NCBI RefSeq assembly: GCF_028737315.1
Contig: NZ_JAQZAO010000022.1
Location: 1 to 61,114, forward strand
Source: Actinomycetospora lemnae
GTDB taxonomy: Bacteria > Actinomycetota > Actinomycetes > Mycobacteriales > Pseudonocardiaceae
Length of the DNA: 61,114 bases
Direction of reading: 5' to 3'
In this document: piece by piece, positions 34,642 through 43,820 of the stretch
Layout of the letters: the number at the start of each line of letters is the position of its first letter
How positions within the stretch are numbered: the first letter of the stretch is position 1
Position numbers and translations under genes: made by a program
The notes under the pieces: generated by a model
Told to the model about the DNA's origin: nothing
Seen by the model: the letters and a program-made list of their open reading frames with translations, nothing else
Databases searched by the model: none

Positions 34642-36003
34642 ATGAGTGCGCCGATCAAGGACCTCATCGACGACCGCCCGATGTCCCGCTTCCAGTGGGG
34701 CGCGGTCACCATCTGCGTCCTGCTCAACGTCCTCGACGGCTTCGACGTGCTGGTCATGGCCTTCACCGGCAAGTCGGTGTCCGCCGAGTGGGGCCTCTCC
34801 GGCGCCCAGCTCGGCCTGCTGCTCTCGGCGGGCCTCGTCGGCATGGCCGCCGGGTCGATGTTCGTCGCGCCGTGGGCCGACCGGATCGGCCGCCGGCCGA
34901 TGGTGCTCGGGTGCCTCGCGGTGGCGAGCGCCGCGATGATCCTCTCCTCGGTCAGCCAGGGCCCGCTGCAGCTCGGCCTGCTGCGCGCCCTCACCGGCCT
35001 CGGGATCGGCGGCATCCTCGCCACCAGCAACGTCATCGCCGCGGAGTACGCCTCGCACCGCTGGCGCGGCCTGGCCGTCAGCCTCAACTCGACCGGCTAC
35101 GCCCTCGGCGCGACCCTCGGCGGCCTGCTCGCCACGCTGCTCATCGGCGGGTTCGGGTGGCGCTCGGTGTTCCTCGTCGGCGGCCTCGCCACCGCCGCCG
35201 CCCTCCCGCTCGTGTGGTGGCGGCTGCCCGAGTCGCTCGACTTCCTCGTCACCCGCCGCCCCGACGGCGCGCTCGAGCGGATCAACGCGCTGGTGCGGCG
35301 GATGGGCCACCCCGCCCTGGACGCCCTGCCCGAGCGCTCCGTCGCGCCGCAGGGCATCGGCGCCGGGTACCGCGAGCTGCTGACGCCGCGCCTGCGCCGG
35401 ACGACGCTCGTGCTCTGGGTCGTCTTCTTCTGCATCATGGCCGGCTTCTACTTCGTGACGAGCTGGACGCCGGCCCTGCTCACCGAGGCCGGGCTCTCCC
35501 CGACCGCCGGCATCGCGGGCGGCACGCTGCTGAACGTCGGCGGGATCTTCGGGGCCGCCCTGCTCGGGCTCCTGGCCGCCCGCTTCGCGCTGCGCAACGT
35601 CCTCGCGACCTACCTCGTCGCCACCGGCGTCCTCCTGGCGGTCTTCATCGGCGCGACGTCGAGCCTCACGCTCGCCTTCGTCGTCGCCGCCGTGATCGGC
35701 GTCTTCGTCAACGGGTGCGTCGCCGGCCTCTACGCCCTGACGCCGACCGTCTACGAGGCGGCGGTGCGCACCACGGGCGTCGGCACCGGCCTGGCCATCG
35801 GCCGCGCGGGCGCCATCCTCGCGCCGACGCTCGCCGGCACCCTGCTCGACGGCGGCTGGACCCCGCAGTACCTGTACGTCCTCTTCGGCGGGGTCTTCGT
35901 CCTCGCCGCCGCGATGCTCTTCGTCCTCCGCCTCCGCCACGACCCCGCGCGCCCGTCCGCGGAGCTGCCCACCACCGTCCGAGTCGAGGGAGCGTCCTCG
36001 TGA
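34642..36003 (+). CDS. MFS aromatic-acid:proton symporter
   Basis: 453 residues with twelve probable membrane helices. The AAHS-family marks are the first-helix LNVLDGFDVLVMAF (the Asp pair needed for aromatic acid transport), the loop 2-3 motif WADRIGRRPM, and RALTGLGIGG. It should import vanillate or a related lignin-derived acid such as 4-hydroxybenzoate or protocatechuate. The stop overlaps the vanA GTG (GTGA), so uptake and demethylation are coupled. Confidence 0.9.
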   Translation: MSAPIKDLIDDRPMSRFQWGAVTICVLLNVLDGFDVLVMAFTGKSVSAEWGLSGAQLGLLLSAGLVGMAAGSMFVAPWADRIGRRPMVLGCLAVASAAMILSSVSQGPLQLGLLRALTGLGIGGILATSNVIAAEYASHRWRGLAVSLNSTGYALGATLGGLLATLLIGGFGWRSVFLVGGLATAAALPLVWWRLPESLDFLVTRRPDGALERINALVRRMGHPALDALPERSVAPQGIGAGYRELLTPRLRRTTLVLWVVFFCIMAGFYFVTSWTPALLTEAGLSPTAGIAGGTLLNVGGIFGAALLGLLAARFALRNVLATYLVATGVLLAVFIGATSSLTLAFVVAAVIGVFVNGCVAGLYALTPTVYEAAVRTTGVGTGLAIGRAGAILAPTLAGTLLDGGWTPQYLYVLFGGVFVLAAAMLFVLRLRHDPARPSAELPTTVRVEGASS

Positions 36004-37067
36004 GCACCACCATCCCGCGCAACCAGTGGTACGTCGCGGCGTACGGGTCGGAGATCGGGAACGAGCTGTTCGCCCGCACGATCTGCGACGAGCCGATCCT
36101 GTTCTGGCGGACCGCGCAGGGCGCGGTCGTCGCCCACTCCGACCGCTGCGTCCACCGCCGCTTCCCGCTCTCGCAGGCGCCGTCGCGGCTGGTCGACGAC
36201 AAGGTCGTCTGCGGCTACCACGGCTTCACCTACGGCCCGGACGGGCGCTGCGTCGCCGTGCCCGGGCAGACGAAGGTCCCGCGCACCGCCCGGCTCGCGC
36301 CGTACCCCGTGGTCGAGGTCGACTCGCTGATCTGGGTCTGGATCGGCGACCCGGCGCTGGCCGACGAGACCCGCATCCCGCGGGCGTCCTACCTCGACGC
36401 ACCCGGCTGGACCACCGTGCGCGGGATGGAGCCGCTGGCGGCGCGGTTCTCCCTGCTCGTCGACAACCTGCTCGACCTGTCCCACGAGACCTACCTGCAC
36501 GGCGGCTACATCGGCACCCCCGAGGTCGCCTCGACGCCGATCACGACCGAGGTCGACGACGACGCCGGCGTCGTCTACGTCTCCCGGCACATGGACGACG
36601 CCGAGTGCCCGCCCTTCTACCGGGAGTCGACGGGCCTGCAGGGGCGGATCGCACGCTGGCAGGACATCGAGTACACCCCGCCGTGCCTGTACAAGCTGCA
36701 CTCGCGGATCGCGCCCGTCGGCTCGGTGCCGGACCCGGACGGCTCCGACCCGGACGCGTTCCACGTCGAGGTCGTCTACGCGATCACCCCGGAGACCGAG
36801 CACTCGACGCACGACTTCTGGATGGTCGCCCGCGACTTCGCCCTCGACGACCAGCGGGTCTCCGACTTCCTCGCCGAGAACAACCGCACCGTCGTGCTGC
36901 AGGACGTCGAGGCGCTCGACGTGCTCGAGCGGGTCATCGCGAGCGAGCCCGCGGGCTACCAGGAGCTGTCGATCAACATCGACACCGGCGGCCTCGCCGC
37001 GCGCCGGATGCTCGCGCGCATGGCCGGCGAGGCGCCGCGCAACGCGCCCGCGGCACCGGCCCGATGA
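36000..37067 (+). CDS. vanA: Vanillate O-demethylase oxygenase subunit
   Basis: 355 residues. The Rieske cluster ligands are Cys50/His52 (CVH) and Cys71/His74 (CGYHGF). The mononuclear iron site is in NLLDLSHETYLHGG with two His. This arrangement and length fit VanA, which with VanB converts vanillate to protocatechuate plus formaldehyde. Other O-demethylases such as dicamba or syringate enzymes share the fold, but the adjacent MFS symporter and ferredoxin reductase support vanillate-type substrates. Confidence 0.88.
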   Translation: MSTTIPRNQWYVAAYGSEIGNELFARTICDEPILFWRTAQGAVVAHSDRCVHRRFPLSQAPSRLVDDKVVCGYHGFTYGPDGRCVAVPGQTKVPRTARLAPYPVVEVDSLIWVWIGDPALADETRIPRASYLDAPGWTTVRGMEPLAARFSLLVDNLLDLSHETYLHGGYIGTPEVASTPITTEVDDDAGVVYVSRHMDDAECPPFYRESTGLQGRIARWQDIEYTPPCLYKLHSRIAPVGSVPDPDGSDPDAFHVEVVYAITPETEHSTHDFWMVARDFALDDQRVSDFLAENNRTVVLQDVEALDVLERVIASEPAGYQELSINIDTGGLAARRMLARMAGEAPRNAPAAPAR

Positions 37068-37312
37068 GCATCCCGGAAGCGCCGCCGGTGCTGCGCGGCG
37101 AGCGGGTCCAGCGCGTGCACTGGGTGCTGGGCACCGACCAGCTGCGCGCCGTCTGCCACTGCGGCGCCGAGCGGCTCTTCGACGACCCGATCGAGCTGTG
37201 GGAGTGGCTGCTCGGCCACCCGGACGACCACAGGCCCCCGCCCGGACCGCCCGGACCCACCGCTCCCCTGCCCCGCACCCCCCGCGAGCCGGCCGTCGCG
37301 TCGGCCCGATGA
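37064..37312 (+). CDS. Small hypothetical protein between vanA and vanB
   Basis: 82 residues. The first half has two close cysteines (VCHCGAE) and a Trp-rich helix (ELWEWLLGH); the second half is Pro-rich and disordered. The ATG overlaps the vanA stop and vanB follows after 16 bases, so it belongs to the operon. A metal- or cluster-binding helper for the oxygenase is conceivable, but no family is recognised. Confidence 0.7.
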   Translation: MSIPEAPPVLRGERVQRVHWVLGTDQLRAVCHCGAERLFDDPIELWEWLLGHPDDHRPPPGPPGPTAPLPRTPREPAVASAR

Positions 37313-37328
37313 CGCCCGAGGTACCGCG

Positions 37329-38294
37329 ATGACGACGACCGACCAGCAGCTCACGCTGGTGCTGGACAAGAAGGAGACGCTCGCCGACGGCGTCGTCGCG
37401 CTGACGCTGCGCAGCGCCGACGGCGCCGAGCTCCCGCCGTGGGAGCCGGGCGCACACCTCGACCTCGTCCTCACCGACGAGCTCACCCGCCAGTACTCGC
37501 TGTGCGGCGACCCGGCGGAGCGCTCGGTCCTGCAGGTCGCGGTGCTGCGCGAGCAGGACGGGCGCGGCGGGTCCGCGCACGTCCACGACACCCTCCGCGA
37601 GGGCGACGTCGTGGCCGCGCGGGGCCCGCGCAACCACTTCCCGCTCGTGCCCGCGGAGCGCTACGTGTTCGTCGCCGGCGGCATCGGGATCACCCCGCTC
37701 CTGCCCATGATCGAGCAGGTCGCCGCCGGAGGTGCCGACTGGCGCCTCGTCTACGGCGGGCGCACCCGCGGGTCGATGGCCTTCCTCGACCGCCTCGAGG
37801 AGCGCCACCCCGACCGCGTCGCGATCCGGCCGATGGACGAGGTCGGGCTGCTCGACCTGCCCGAGGCCCTCGGCGAGCCCGGGGAGACCGCCGAGCAGGT
37901 CGCGGTCTACTGCTGCGGGCCGGAGCCGCTGCTCGCGGCCGTCGAGCAGGAGTGCCTCCGGTGGCCCGCGGGGGCTCTGCACGTCGAGCGCTTCGCCCCG
38001 AAGGAGGGCGCCGACGACGGGCCGCGCACGTCGTTCGAGGTGGAGCTCGCCGCGTCCGGGACCGTGCTCACGGTGCCGGCCGACCGCTCGGTGCTCGAGG
38101 TCGTCGAGGAGTCCGGGGTGCCGGTGCTGTCGTCCTGCCAGGAGGGCACCTGCGGCACCTGCGAGACGACGGTGCTCGACGGCGTCCCCGACCACCGCGA
38201 CTCGCTGCTCACCGCGGAGGAGCGCGCGGCGAACGACACGATGATGATCTGCGTGTCGCGCGCCTGCTCCGGGCGGCTCGTGCTCGACCTCTGA
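37329..38294 (+). CDS. vanB: Vanillate O-demethylase ferredoxin-reductase subunit
   Basis: 321 residues in the phthalate dioxygenase reductase layout. An FMN/NAD domain has RQYSLCGDP and VAGGIGITPLLPM, and a pyridine-nucleotide segment ends YCCGPEPLL. The C-terminal plant-type 2Fe-2S domain has ligands in SCQEGTCGTCETTV and MMICVSRA. It passes electrons from NADH to VanA. It is the last gene of the van operon and converges with the next gene. Confidence 0.9.
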   Translation: MTTTDQQLTLVLDKKETLADGVVALTLRSADGAELPPWEPGAHLDLVLTDELTRQYSLCGDPAERSVLQVAVLREQDGRGGSAHVHDTLREGDVVAARGPRNHFPLVPAERYVFVAGGIGITPLLPMIEQVAAGGADWRLVYGGRTRGSMAFLDRLEERHPDRVAIRPMDEVGLLDLPEALGEPGETAEQVAVYCCGPEPLLAAVEQECLRWPAGALHVERFAPKEGADDGPRTSFEVELAASGTVLTVPADRSVLEVVEESGVPVLSSCQEGTCGTCETTVLDGVPDHRDSLLTAEERAANDTMMICVSRACSGRLVLDL

Positions 38295-38304
38295 CGCCCG
38301 AGGC

Positions 38305-39489
38305 TCAGGGGGCGGGCTCCTCCGGCGCGTCGGGGGTCTCGGCGTCGGGGACCTCGGCGTCGGGGACCTCGGCCGGGCCGGCGAGCGCGGTCGCGAGTCC
38401 CTCGTCCGGTTCCGCGTCCGGCTCGGCGGTCGGGTCGGTGCTCGGGTCGGCGGTCGTGTCATCGAGTGCCGGACGGTCGAAGGTGAGGATCGTCGGGTCG
38501 GGATCCGCCTCCGCAGCCGCGACGGACGTGTTCGGTTCCTCGGCCACCGGGCTGTCGACTCTCATCTGATCGCTGGTCTCCGGGGTCGTGGTCGTCTGGT
38601 CGACGTCGACGGTGTCGGGAGCAGCCGCCTCGGCCGTGGGAGCGGCGGACGGAGCCGCGACCACGGCGGGCGCCGCCACGGCCTCGGGCTCGACCTCCGT
38701 GTCGGCCGTGTCGGCCGTGTCGGCTGCATCGGCCGCCGCGGGCGATGACGACGGGGCGTCAGCGCCTCGCGTGCCGGCCACCTCCGAGACCGACGCCGCG
38801 AGGGCGACGGTCGGGGTCTCGACCTCGCCCGGTCCCCGAGCAGCCAGGTCCTCCCGTCGCGGACCGTCGTCCGGTGTGGCGGTGCCCTGCTCGAGGGCGA
38901 GGCGCAGCACCCTCGCCTCCACCGGGTCGCCGAGGACGCCGCGCCCGGAGTCCAGCGCCCGCAGCATCTCCTGCGCGGCCCGCAGCTGCGGCCAGGCGTT
39001 CGCCAGCGCGGACTCGGCGTCGGGCGTCGAGCGCAGCACGGTCATGGTGGCGCGCAGTGCGTCGCGGTGGCGCAGCAGCTCGGTCCGGCGCTCGAGCAGA
39101 GCGACGACCGCGTCGGGCGGCGACCCGACGCGCCGCGCCGGCGGGGACGCGTCCCACCGGCGTCGGACGTCGTCCACCCGGCGCAGCTCGGTGTCGAGCG
39201 CGGTGAGGACGGGCGTGGCCTCCTGCGCCCACGCCGAGCTCCGGGCGTGCACCGCGTCGGCGTCACCCGTCGAGCCGGGCAGGGCCTCCGGCGGCCCGGC
39301 CGATCGCGTCTGCACGACGACCCCACCGGCCAGGGCCGCGACGGCGAGGGCACCGGCGGCCACGACGCGGTTCGGCACCGGGCGCGGATGTTCCCGGGGA
39401 CGGGACCGTCGACGGGCGGCCCGGTCGATGCTGTCGGGCAGGTAGCCGCGCCAGCCCGGCATCTCGTGTCGACCCTGGTGACTCGGCAT
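38305..39489 (-). CDS. Low-complexity membrane-anchored hypothetical protein
   Basis: 394 residues. A basic N-terminus (RRRSRPREHPRP) leads into one membrane helix (VAAGALAVAALAGGVVV, about residues 43-59). A predicted helical region follows to about 200, then an Ala/Asp/Glu/Pro-rich tail with short repeats (ADTADTADT, VPDAE). The orientation suggests a membrane-anchored extracellular stalk or envelope protein. No enzyme motif is present. Two perfect 15-base repeats at 38341-38370 encode part of the tail. Confidence 0.65.
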   Translation of the reverse strand: MPSHQGRHEMPGWRGYLPDSIDRAARRRSRPREHPRPVPNRVVAAGALAVAALAGGVVVQTRSAGPPEALPGSTGDADAVHARSSAWAQEATPVLTALDTELRRVDDVRRRWDASPPARRVGSPPDAVVALLERRTELLRHRDALRATMTVLRSTPDAESALANAWPQLRAAQEMLRALDSGRGVLGDPVEARVLRLALEQGTATPDDGPRREDLAARGPGEVETPTVALAASVSEVAGTRGADAPSSSPAAADAADTADTADTEVEPEAVAAPAVVAAPSAAPTAEAAAPDTVDVDQTTTTPETSDQMRVDSPVAEEPNTSVAAAEADPDPTILTFDRPALDDTTADPSTDPTAEPDAEPDEGLATALAGPAEVPDAEVPDAETPDAPEEPAP

Positions 39490-39665
39490 GCCCTCGACGG
39501 ACCTCCCCTGATCGCCCAGCGGGGGCCACCCTCCCGTCGCCCGTCGTCGCGGGGAAGGCCCGACGAGGAATTCCGGGACTATTTTCGACAGATCACGGAA
39601 CCATTACGGCGGTCGCGCGAACGAGGCCCCGGCGTTCGGCTGTGGACACCCGGCGGTCGCCCCGC

Positions 39666-40874
39666 TCACGCCTCGCCCAGCGCCGGGTAGCGACCGACCG
39701 CGATCGACTCGTGCAGCCCGAGGTCCCCGCCGAGGGCGACCAGCCGGCGGCCCACCGCCCGCGGCAGGCGCGTGACGAGCGCGGTGCCGGTGGTGAGGGC
39801 CCACACGCCGGCCTTCGTACCCGGGACGAGCCGGCGGGCCATCGTGGTGGCGAACTCCCGGCTCCGGCGGACGTAGTCGGCCATCGCGGCCTCGTAGGCG
39901 GGGTACGCGACCGCGGTGTCGCCGCCCGCCTCGGCGAGCTCACCGGCGAGGGTGTGGGCACCGACGACGGCGAGGCTGGTGCTGCCCCCGACCGCGGGTC
40001 CGGGGCAGTAGCCGGCGTCCCCGACGAGCGCGACGCGGCCGCGGGACCAGGTGTCCAGCTCGAGCTGCGTGATCGCGTCGAAGTAGAACGCCGCGCTGCG
40101 GTCGACCTCGTCGAGGAGGTCCGGCACCGGGTCGCCGAGGTCGCCGAACGCCTCGCGCAGCAGCTGCTTCTGGCGCCCGACGTCGTGGTGCTCGACGGCG
40201 AGCTCCGTCGGCGGGCGGAACAGGAAGAACGCGCGGGCATCCGGGGTGTGGCGCGCGCCGTAGACCCCCACCATCCGGTCGACGCCGAGCACCGTGGTCA
40301 TCAGACCCGGGGGTCGCCGATCGGCGGGGATCGTCGCGACGGCGATGTAGCCGCCGAGCCACCGCGAGTACCCGGCCTCCGGGCCGAACACGAGCCGGCG
40401 CACCCCGGAGTGCAGGCCGTCGGCGCCGATCACGGCGTCGAAGCGGCGCGCCGGTGCCTGCTCGAAGGTGACGACACCGTCGTCGGCGATCCCGGTGATC
40501 CGGTCGCCGAACACGTACTCCACGTCGTGACGGGTGGCGTCGTGGAGGATCTCGCCGAGATCGTCCCGCATGATCTCGACGTGGCGGTCCGACAGCGCGC
40601 CCATCAGACGGGTCATGTCGATCGTGACCTCGCGGGTCGAGCCCTCGCGCCGGACGGTCATCCGCTCGGTACCCGTCGCGCGGTCGCGGACCGCGTCCCG
40701 CAGGCCCATCCGCTCGACGACCTCCATCGCGGGGGTGAACAGGTCGACGGCGTGACCCCCGGTCCGGCGCAGGTGCGGCGACCGTTCCACGACCGTGACC
40801 GCGTGGCCCGCCCGCCGCAGCCAGAAAGCCGTCACCGGGCCGGCCACGCTCGCCCCCGAGATCACGACGTCCAC
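39666..40874 (-). CDS. FAD-dependent monooxygenase (PHBH/TetX-like)
   Basis: 402 residues with the class A flavoprotein hydroxylase motifs: VISGASVAGPVTAFWLRRAG (a Ser/Ala variant of the dinucleotide motif), GADGLHSGVRR, and ALVGDAGYCPGPAVGGS. It would hydroxylate a small aromatic or polyketide-like substrate with NAD(P)H and O2. It stands alone, 31 bases after the ktrA coding region on the same strand, with no pathway neighbour to define the substrate. Confidence 0.85.
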   Translation of the reverse strand: MDVVISGASVAGPVTAFWLRRAGHAVTVVERSPHLRRTGGHAVDLFTPAMEVVERMGLRDAVRDRATGTERMTVRREGSTREVTIDMTRLMGALSDRHVEIMRDDLGEILHDATRHDVEYVFGDRITGIADDGVVTFEQAPARRFDAVIGADGLHSGVRRLVFGPEAGYSRWLGGYIAVATIPADRRPPGLMTTVLGVDRMVGVYGARHTPDARAFFLFRPPTELAVEHHDVGRQKQLLREAFGDLGDPVPDLLDEVDRSAAFYFDAITQLELDTWSRGRVALVGDAGYCPGPAVGGSTSLAVVGAHTLAGELAEAGGDTAVAYPAYEAAMADYVRRSREFATTMARRLVPGTKAGVWALTTGTALVTRLPRAVGRRLVALGGDLGLHESIAVGRYPALGEA

Positions 40875-40905
40875 GGCGCACCTCCGACGCCGACGCCAGC
40901 CACGG

Positions 40906-41568
40906 TCAGCCCCCGTCGACGAGGCGCTCGAGGTCGTCGTTGTGGCCCACGGCCAGGACGATGTCGTCCCGGGACACGACGGTCTCGTTGGTGGCGTAGG
41001 TGAACGACCCGCCGTCCTTCTTGACCGCGACGACGGTGATGCCGTGCTCGCTGCGGATCGTCGACTCGGCGAGCGGGACGTCGACGATCTCGCGCGGTGG
41101 GCGGAGCTTCGCCAGGGCGAAGTCGGCGTCGATCTTGAGGTAGTCGAGGACGTTCCCCGAGACGAGGTGAGCGACCCGCTGGCCCATGTCCTGCTCGGGG
41201 AACACCACGTGGTGCGCGCCGACCCGCTCGAGGATCCGACCGTGGTGGGCGCTCGTGGCCTTGGCCCAGATGTCGGCGACCTCGAGGTCCACCAGCATCG
41301 AGGTCACGAGGATGCTGTCCTCGAGGTGGTCGCCGATCGCGACCACGGCCCGGTGGAACTCGCCGACCCCCAGCTGCTGCAGGGCCTCCACGTCGGTGCA
41401 GTCCGCCGTGACCGCGTGCGTGAGCTGCGAGGACAGATCCTGCACCCGACGGTCGACGTTGTCGATCGCGAGCACCTCGGTGCCCTGGCGCTCGAGCTCG
41501 AGGGCGATCGCCGACCCGAACCGACCCAGCCCGATGACCACCACCGGCTCGTGCCTCGTCTCAGCCAA
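40906..41568 (-). CDS. ktrA: Potassium uptake regulatory subunit KtrA/TrkA
   Basis: 220 residues. An N-terminal RCK Rossmann domain (VVVIGLGRFGSAIALELERQG with Asp36 as nucleotide-ribose ligand) is followed by a TrkA-C domain after about residue 140. It gates the KtrB channel in response to ATP/ADP. It uses a TTG start that overlaps the ktrB stop by eight bases, with GAGAGGA upstream, so translation is coupled to ktrB. Confidence 0.9.
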   Translation of the reverse strand: MAETRHEPVVVIGLGRFGSAIALELERQGTEVLAIDNVDRRVQDLSSQLTHAVTADCTDVEALQQLGVGEFHRAVVAIGDHLEDSILVTSMLVDLEVADIWAKATSAHHGRILERVGAHHVVFPEQDMGQRVAHLVSGNVLDYLKIDADFALAKLRPPREIVDVPLAESTIRSEHGITVVAVKKDGGSFTYATNETVVSRDDIVLAVGHNDDLERLVDGG

Positions 41569-42916
41569 TGATCGTCCTCTCCTCGGGGCGCTGGTAGTGC
41601 CGAGGACGCTCGCGCAGGGCCAGGGCCGAGGCCAGCGCCAACGGGCCGAGCCGGCCCACGAACATCAGCACGACGAGCACCACCTGTCCGGCGGCCGGCA
41701 GCTCCGCCGTGATGCCCGTCGAGAGTCCGACCGTACCCAGCGCGGACAGCACCTCGAAGAGCACACGGTCGAGGTCCTCGTCGCTGACCCCGAGCAGGAC
41801 GAACGTCGACACCATCGCCAGCCCGACCCCGAGCAGTGCCACCGCCAGCGCCTGGCGCTGGTTGGCGATGGGGATGCGGCGGCGTCCGACGTCCACGTCG
41901 CGCTCCCCGCTCATCTCGGCCCACAGCACGGCGGCCAGGAGCCCGAAGGTCGTGACCTTGATGCCGCCCGCGGTGCTGGCGCTGCCGCCGCCGATGAACA
42001 TGAGGACGTCGGTGGCCAGCCAGCTCTCCGGGGTCATCGCCCCGATGTCGACGACGTTGAACCCGCCGCTGCGCGGCATCACCGCCGAGAAGAAGCCGGC
42101 CAGCACCTTGCCGGCGACACTCATCGGCCCGAGCGTCGCCGGGTTGCCGTACTCCAGGACGATCAGCAGCACGGTGCCGACGACCAGCAGCACCGCGGAG
42201 GTGACGACGGTCAGCCGCACCGTCACCGACCACGTCCGCGGCCGCCACGACCGCAGCAGTTCGAAGATCACCGGGAAGCCCAGGCCCCCGACGACGACCG
42301 CCAGCGCGACCGGCAGCAGCATCCACGGGTCGCCCGCGAACCCCATCATGTTGTCGGACCACAGCACGAAGCCCGCGTTGTTGAACGCCGAGACCGCGTG
42401 GAAGACGCCCTCCCAGGCCGCGGTGGCCGGGTCGACGTCGTACGCGGTGGCGAGCCGCAGCCCCAGGGCCAGCGCCGTCACGGCCTCCCCCACGACGCTG
42501 AAGAGCACGACGTTGCGCAGCACCCGGCGCACGTCGCTGAGGTCGAGGCTGCCGGACTGGGCCTGGGCCACCAGACGCGCCCGCAGGCCGAGACGGCGCG
42601 ACACCAGCACGACCAGCAGCGAGGCGACGGTCATGATGCCCAGCCCGCCGACCTGCATCAGCGCGAGGATCACGACGTGACCGACCGGCGACCAGGCCGT
42701 GGCCGTGTCGACGGTCACCAGTCCGGTGACGCACACCGCCGACGTCGCCGTGAACACGCTCTCCAGCAGGCTCGCGCCCTCGCCGTCGGCCGACGACACC
42801 GGCAGCAGCAACAGGCCCGTGCCGGCGGCGACGCCGAGGGCGAAAGCGGCGACGATGATCTGGCCCGGGTTGCCCGCGCGCGGGCGGCGGCCCCGCGTGC
42901 TCCGTCGCGGGGTCAC
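41561..42916 (-). CDS. ktrB: Potassium uptake channel subunit KtrB/TrkH
   Basis: About 451 residues with four repeated membrane-pore-membrane units. Selectivity-filter loops are visible at TSAVCVTGLVTVD, NNAGFVLW, GGSASTAGGIKV and ALGTVGLSTGIT. It imports potassium, usually with sodium. The start is uncertain: I chose the GTG at the start of the basic leader TPRRSTRGRR, though no clear ribosome site precedes it; the frame stays open to 43033. Confidence 0.88.
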   Translation of the reverse strand: MTPRRSTRGRRPRAGNPGQIIVAAFALGVAAGTGLLLLPVSSADGEGASLLESVFTATSAVCVTGLVTVDTATAWSPVGHVVILALMQVGGLGIMTVASLLVVLVSRRLGLRARLVAQAQSGSLDLSDVRRVLRNVVLFSVVGEAVTALALGLRLATAYDVDPATAAWEGVFHAVSAFNNAGFVLWSDNMMGFAGDPWMLLPVALAVVVGGLGFPVIFELLRSWRPRTWSVTVRLTVVTSAVLLVVGTVLLIVLEYGNPATLGPMSVAGKVLAGFFSAVMPRSGGFNVVDIGAMTPESWLATDVLMFIGGGSASTAGGIKVTTFGLLAAVLWAEMSGERDVDVGRRRIPIANQRQALAVALLGVGLAMVSTFVLLGVSDEDLDRVLFEVLSALGTVGLSTGITAELPAAGQVVLVVLMFVGRLGPLALASALALRERPRHYQRPEERTIIG

Positions 42917-43067
42917 CGCGGCGCCGTGCGGTACGGCGGGCGGACGCGGACGGCACCCGGTCGGGTCATGGGCGTTCTGTACCCGGTTGCCGTTCCGGCA
43001 AGAACGCGCGACGAGCCGGCGCGCGACGTCCACGGTGGAGGTTGTTCACCGAGACCAGGGAGCAACG

Positions 43068-43709
43068 ATGACGTCCGCCGAGCACGACACCGACCCGGCG
43101 CGGTTCTGGGACACCCACTACCGGCGGCCGGAGATCCCGTGGGGCGTGCGCGTCAACCCGCTGCTCGTCGAGGTCGCCGGGCCCCTCCCGCCCGGCGACG
43201 CCCTGGACCTGGGCTGCGGCGCCGGGGGCGACACGGCGTGGCTCGCCCGCCGGGGCTGGCACGTCACCGCCGTCGACATCGCGGCGGCGGCCGTCGCCGG
43301 GGTGCGCGGCCACGCCGCGGAGACCGGGCTCGCCGACCGCGTCACCGCCGAGCAGCACGACCTGGCCCGCTCCTTCCCCGGCGGCGCCTACGACCTCGTC
43401 TCGGCGCAGTACTTCCACTCGCCGTTCGCGTTCACCCGCGCCGAGGTCCTGCGCACCGCCGCCCGCGCCCTGCGGTCCGGGGGCCTGCTACTCGTCGTCG
43501 ACCACGGCTCGATCGCGCCGTGGTCCTGGAACCAGGACCCCGACACCCGTTTCCCCACCCCGGCCGAGGCTGCCGCCGAGCTCGACCTCGACCCGGCGCG
43601 CTGGCCCGTCGTCCGCGCCGACGCGCCCCGCCGCGAGGCCACCGGGCCGCACGGCGAGACCGCCACCGTCACCGACCACGTCCTCGTCATTCGCCGCGCG
43701 GGGCCCTGA
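43068..43709 (+). CDS. Class I SAM-dependent methyltransferase
   Basis: 213 residues. Motif I is ALDLGCGAGGDTAWLARRGW, followed by VTAVDIAAAAV and the post-I acidic residue; motif IV is YDLVSAQYFHSPF. The start FWDTHYRRPEIPWG is typical of small thiol/tellurite-type methyltransferases (TehB/UbiE-like). The substrate is unknown. AGGGAG precedes the ATG by five bases. It is divergent from ktrB. Confidence 0.87.
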   Translation: MTSAEHDTDPARFWDTHYRRPEIPWGVRVNPLLVEVAGPLPPGDALDLGCGAGGDTAWLARRGWHVTAVDIAAAAVAGVRGHAAETGLADRVTAEQHDLARSFPGGAYDLVSAQYFHSPFAFTRAEVLRTAARALRSGGLLLVVDHGSIAPWSWNQDPDTRFPTPAEAAAELDLDPARWPVVRADAPRREATGPHGETATVTDHVLVIRRAGP

Positions 43710-43820
43710 CCACGCGCGCCCGACGGCGCTAGAACACGACGGTGGTGTTCCCGTCGCGCAGCACGCGGTCCTGGCAGTGCCACGTCACCTCGGGGTCCGT
43801 CCCTCCTCTCGGTGCCACGG

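Noticed and set aside
43729..43818. A 29-codon peptide after the DadA-type gene ending DGNTTVVF
   Set aside because: It has a GTG and a stop, but no ribosome site at proper distance and no recognisable family; too short to support as a gene.
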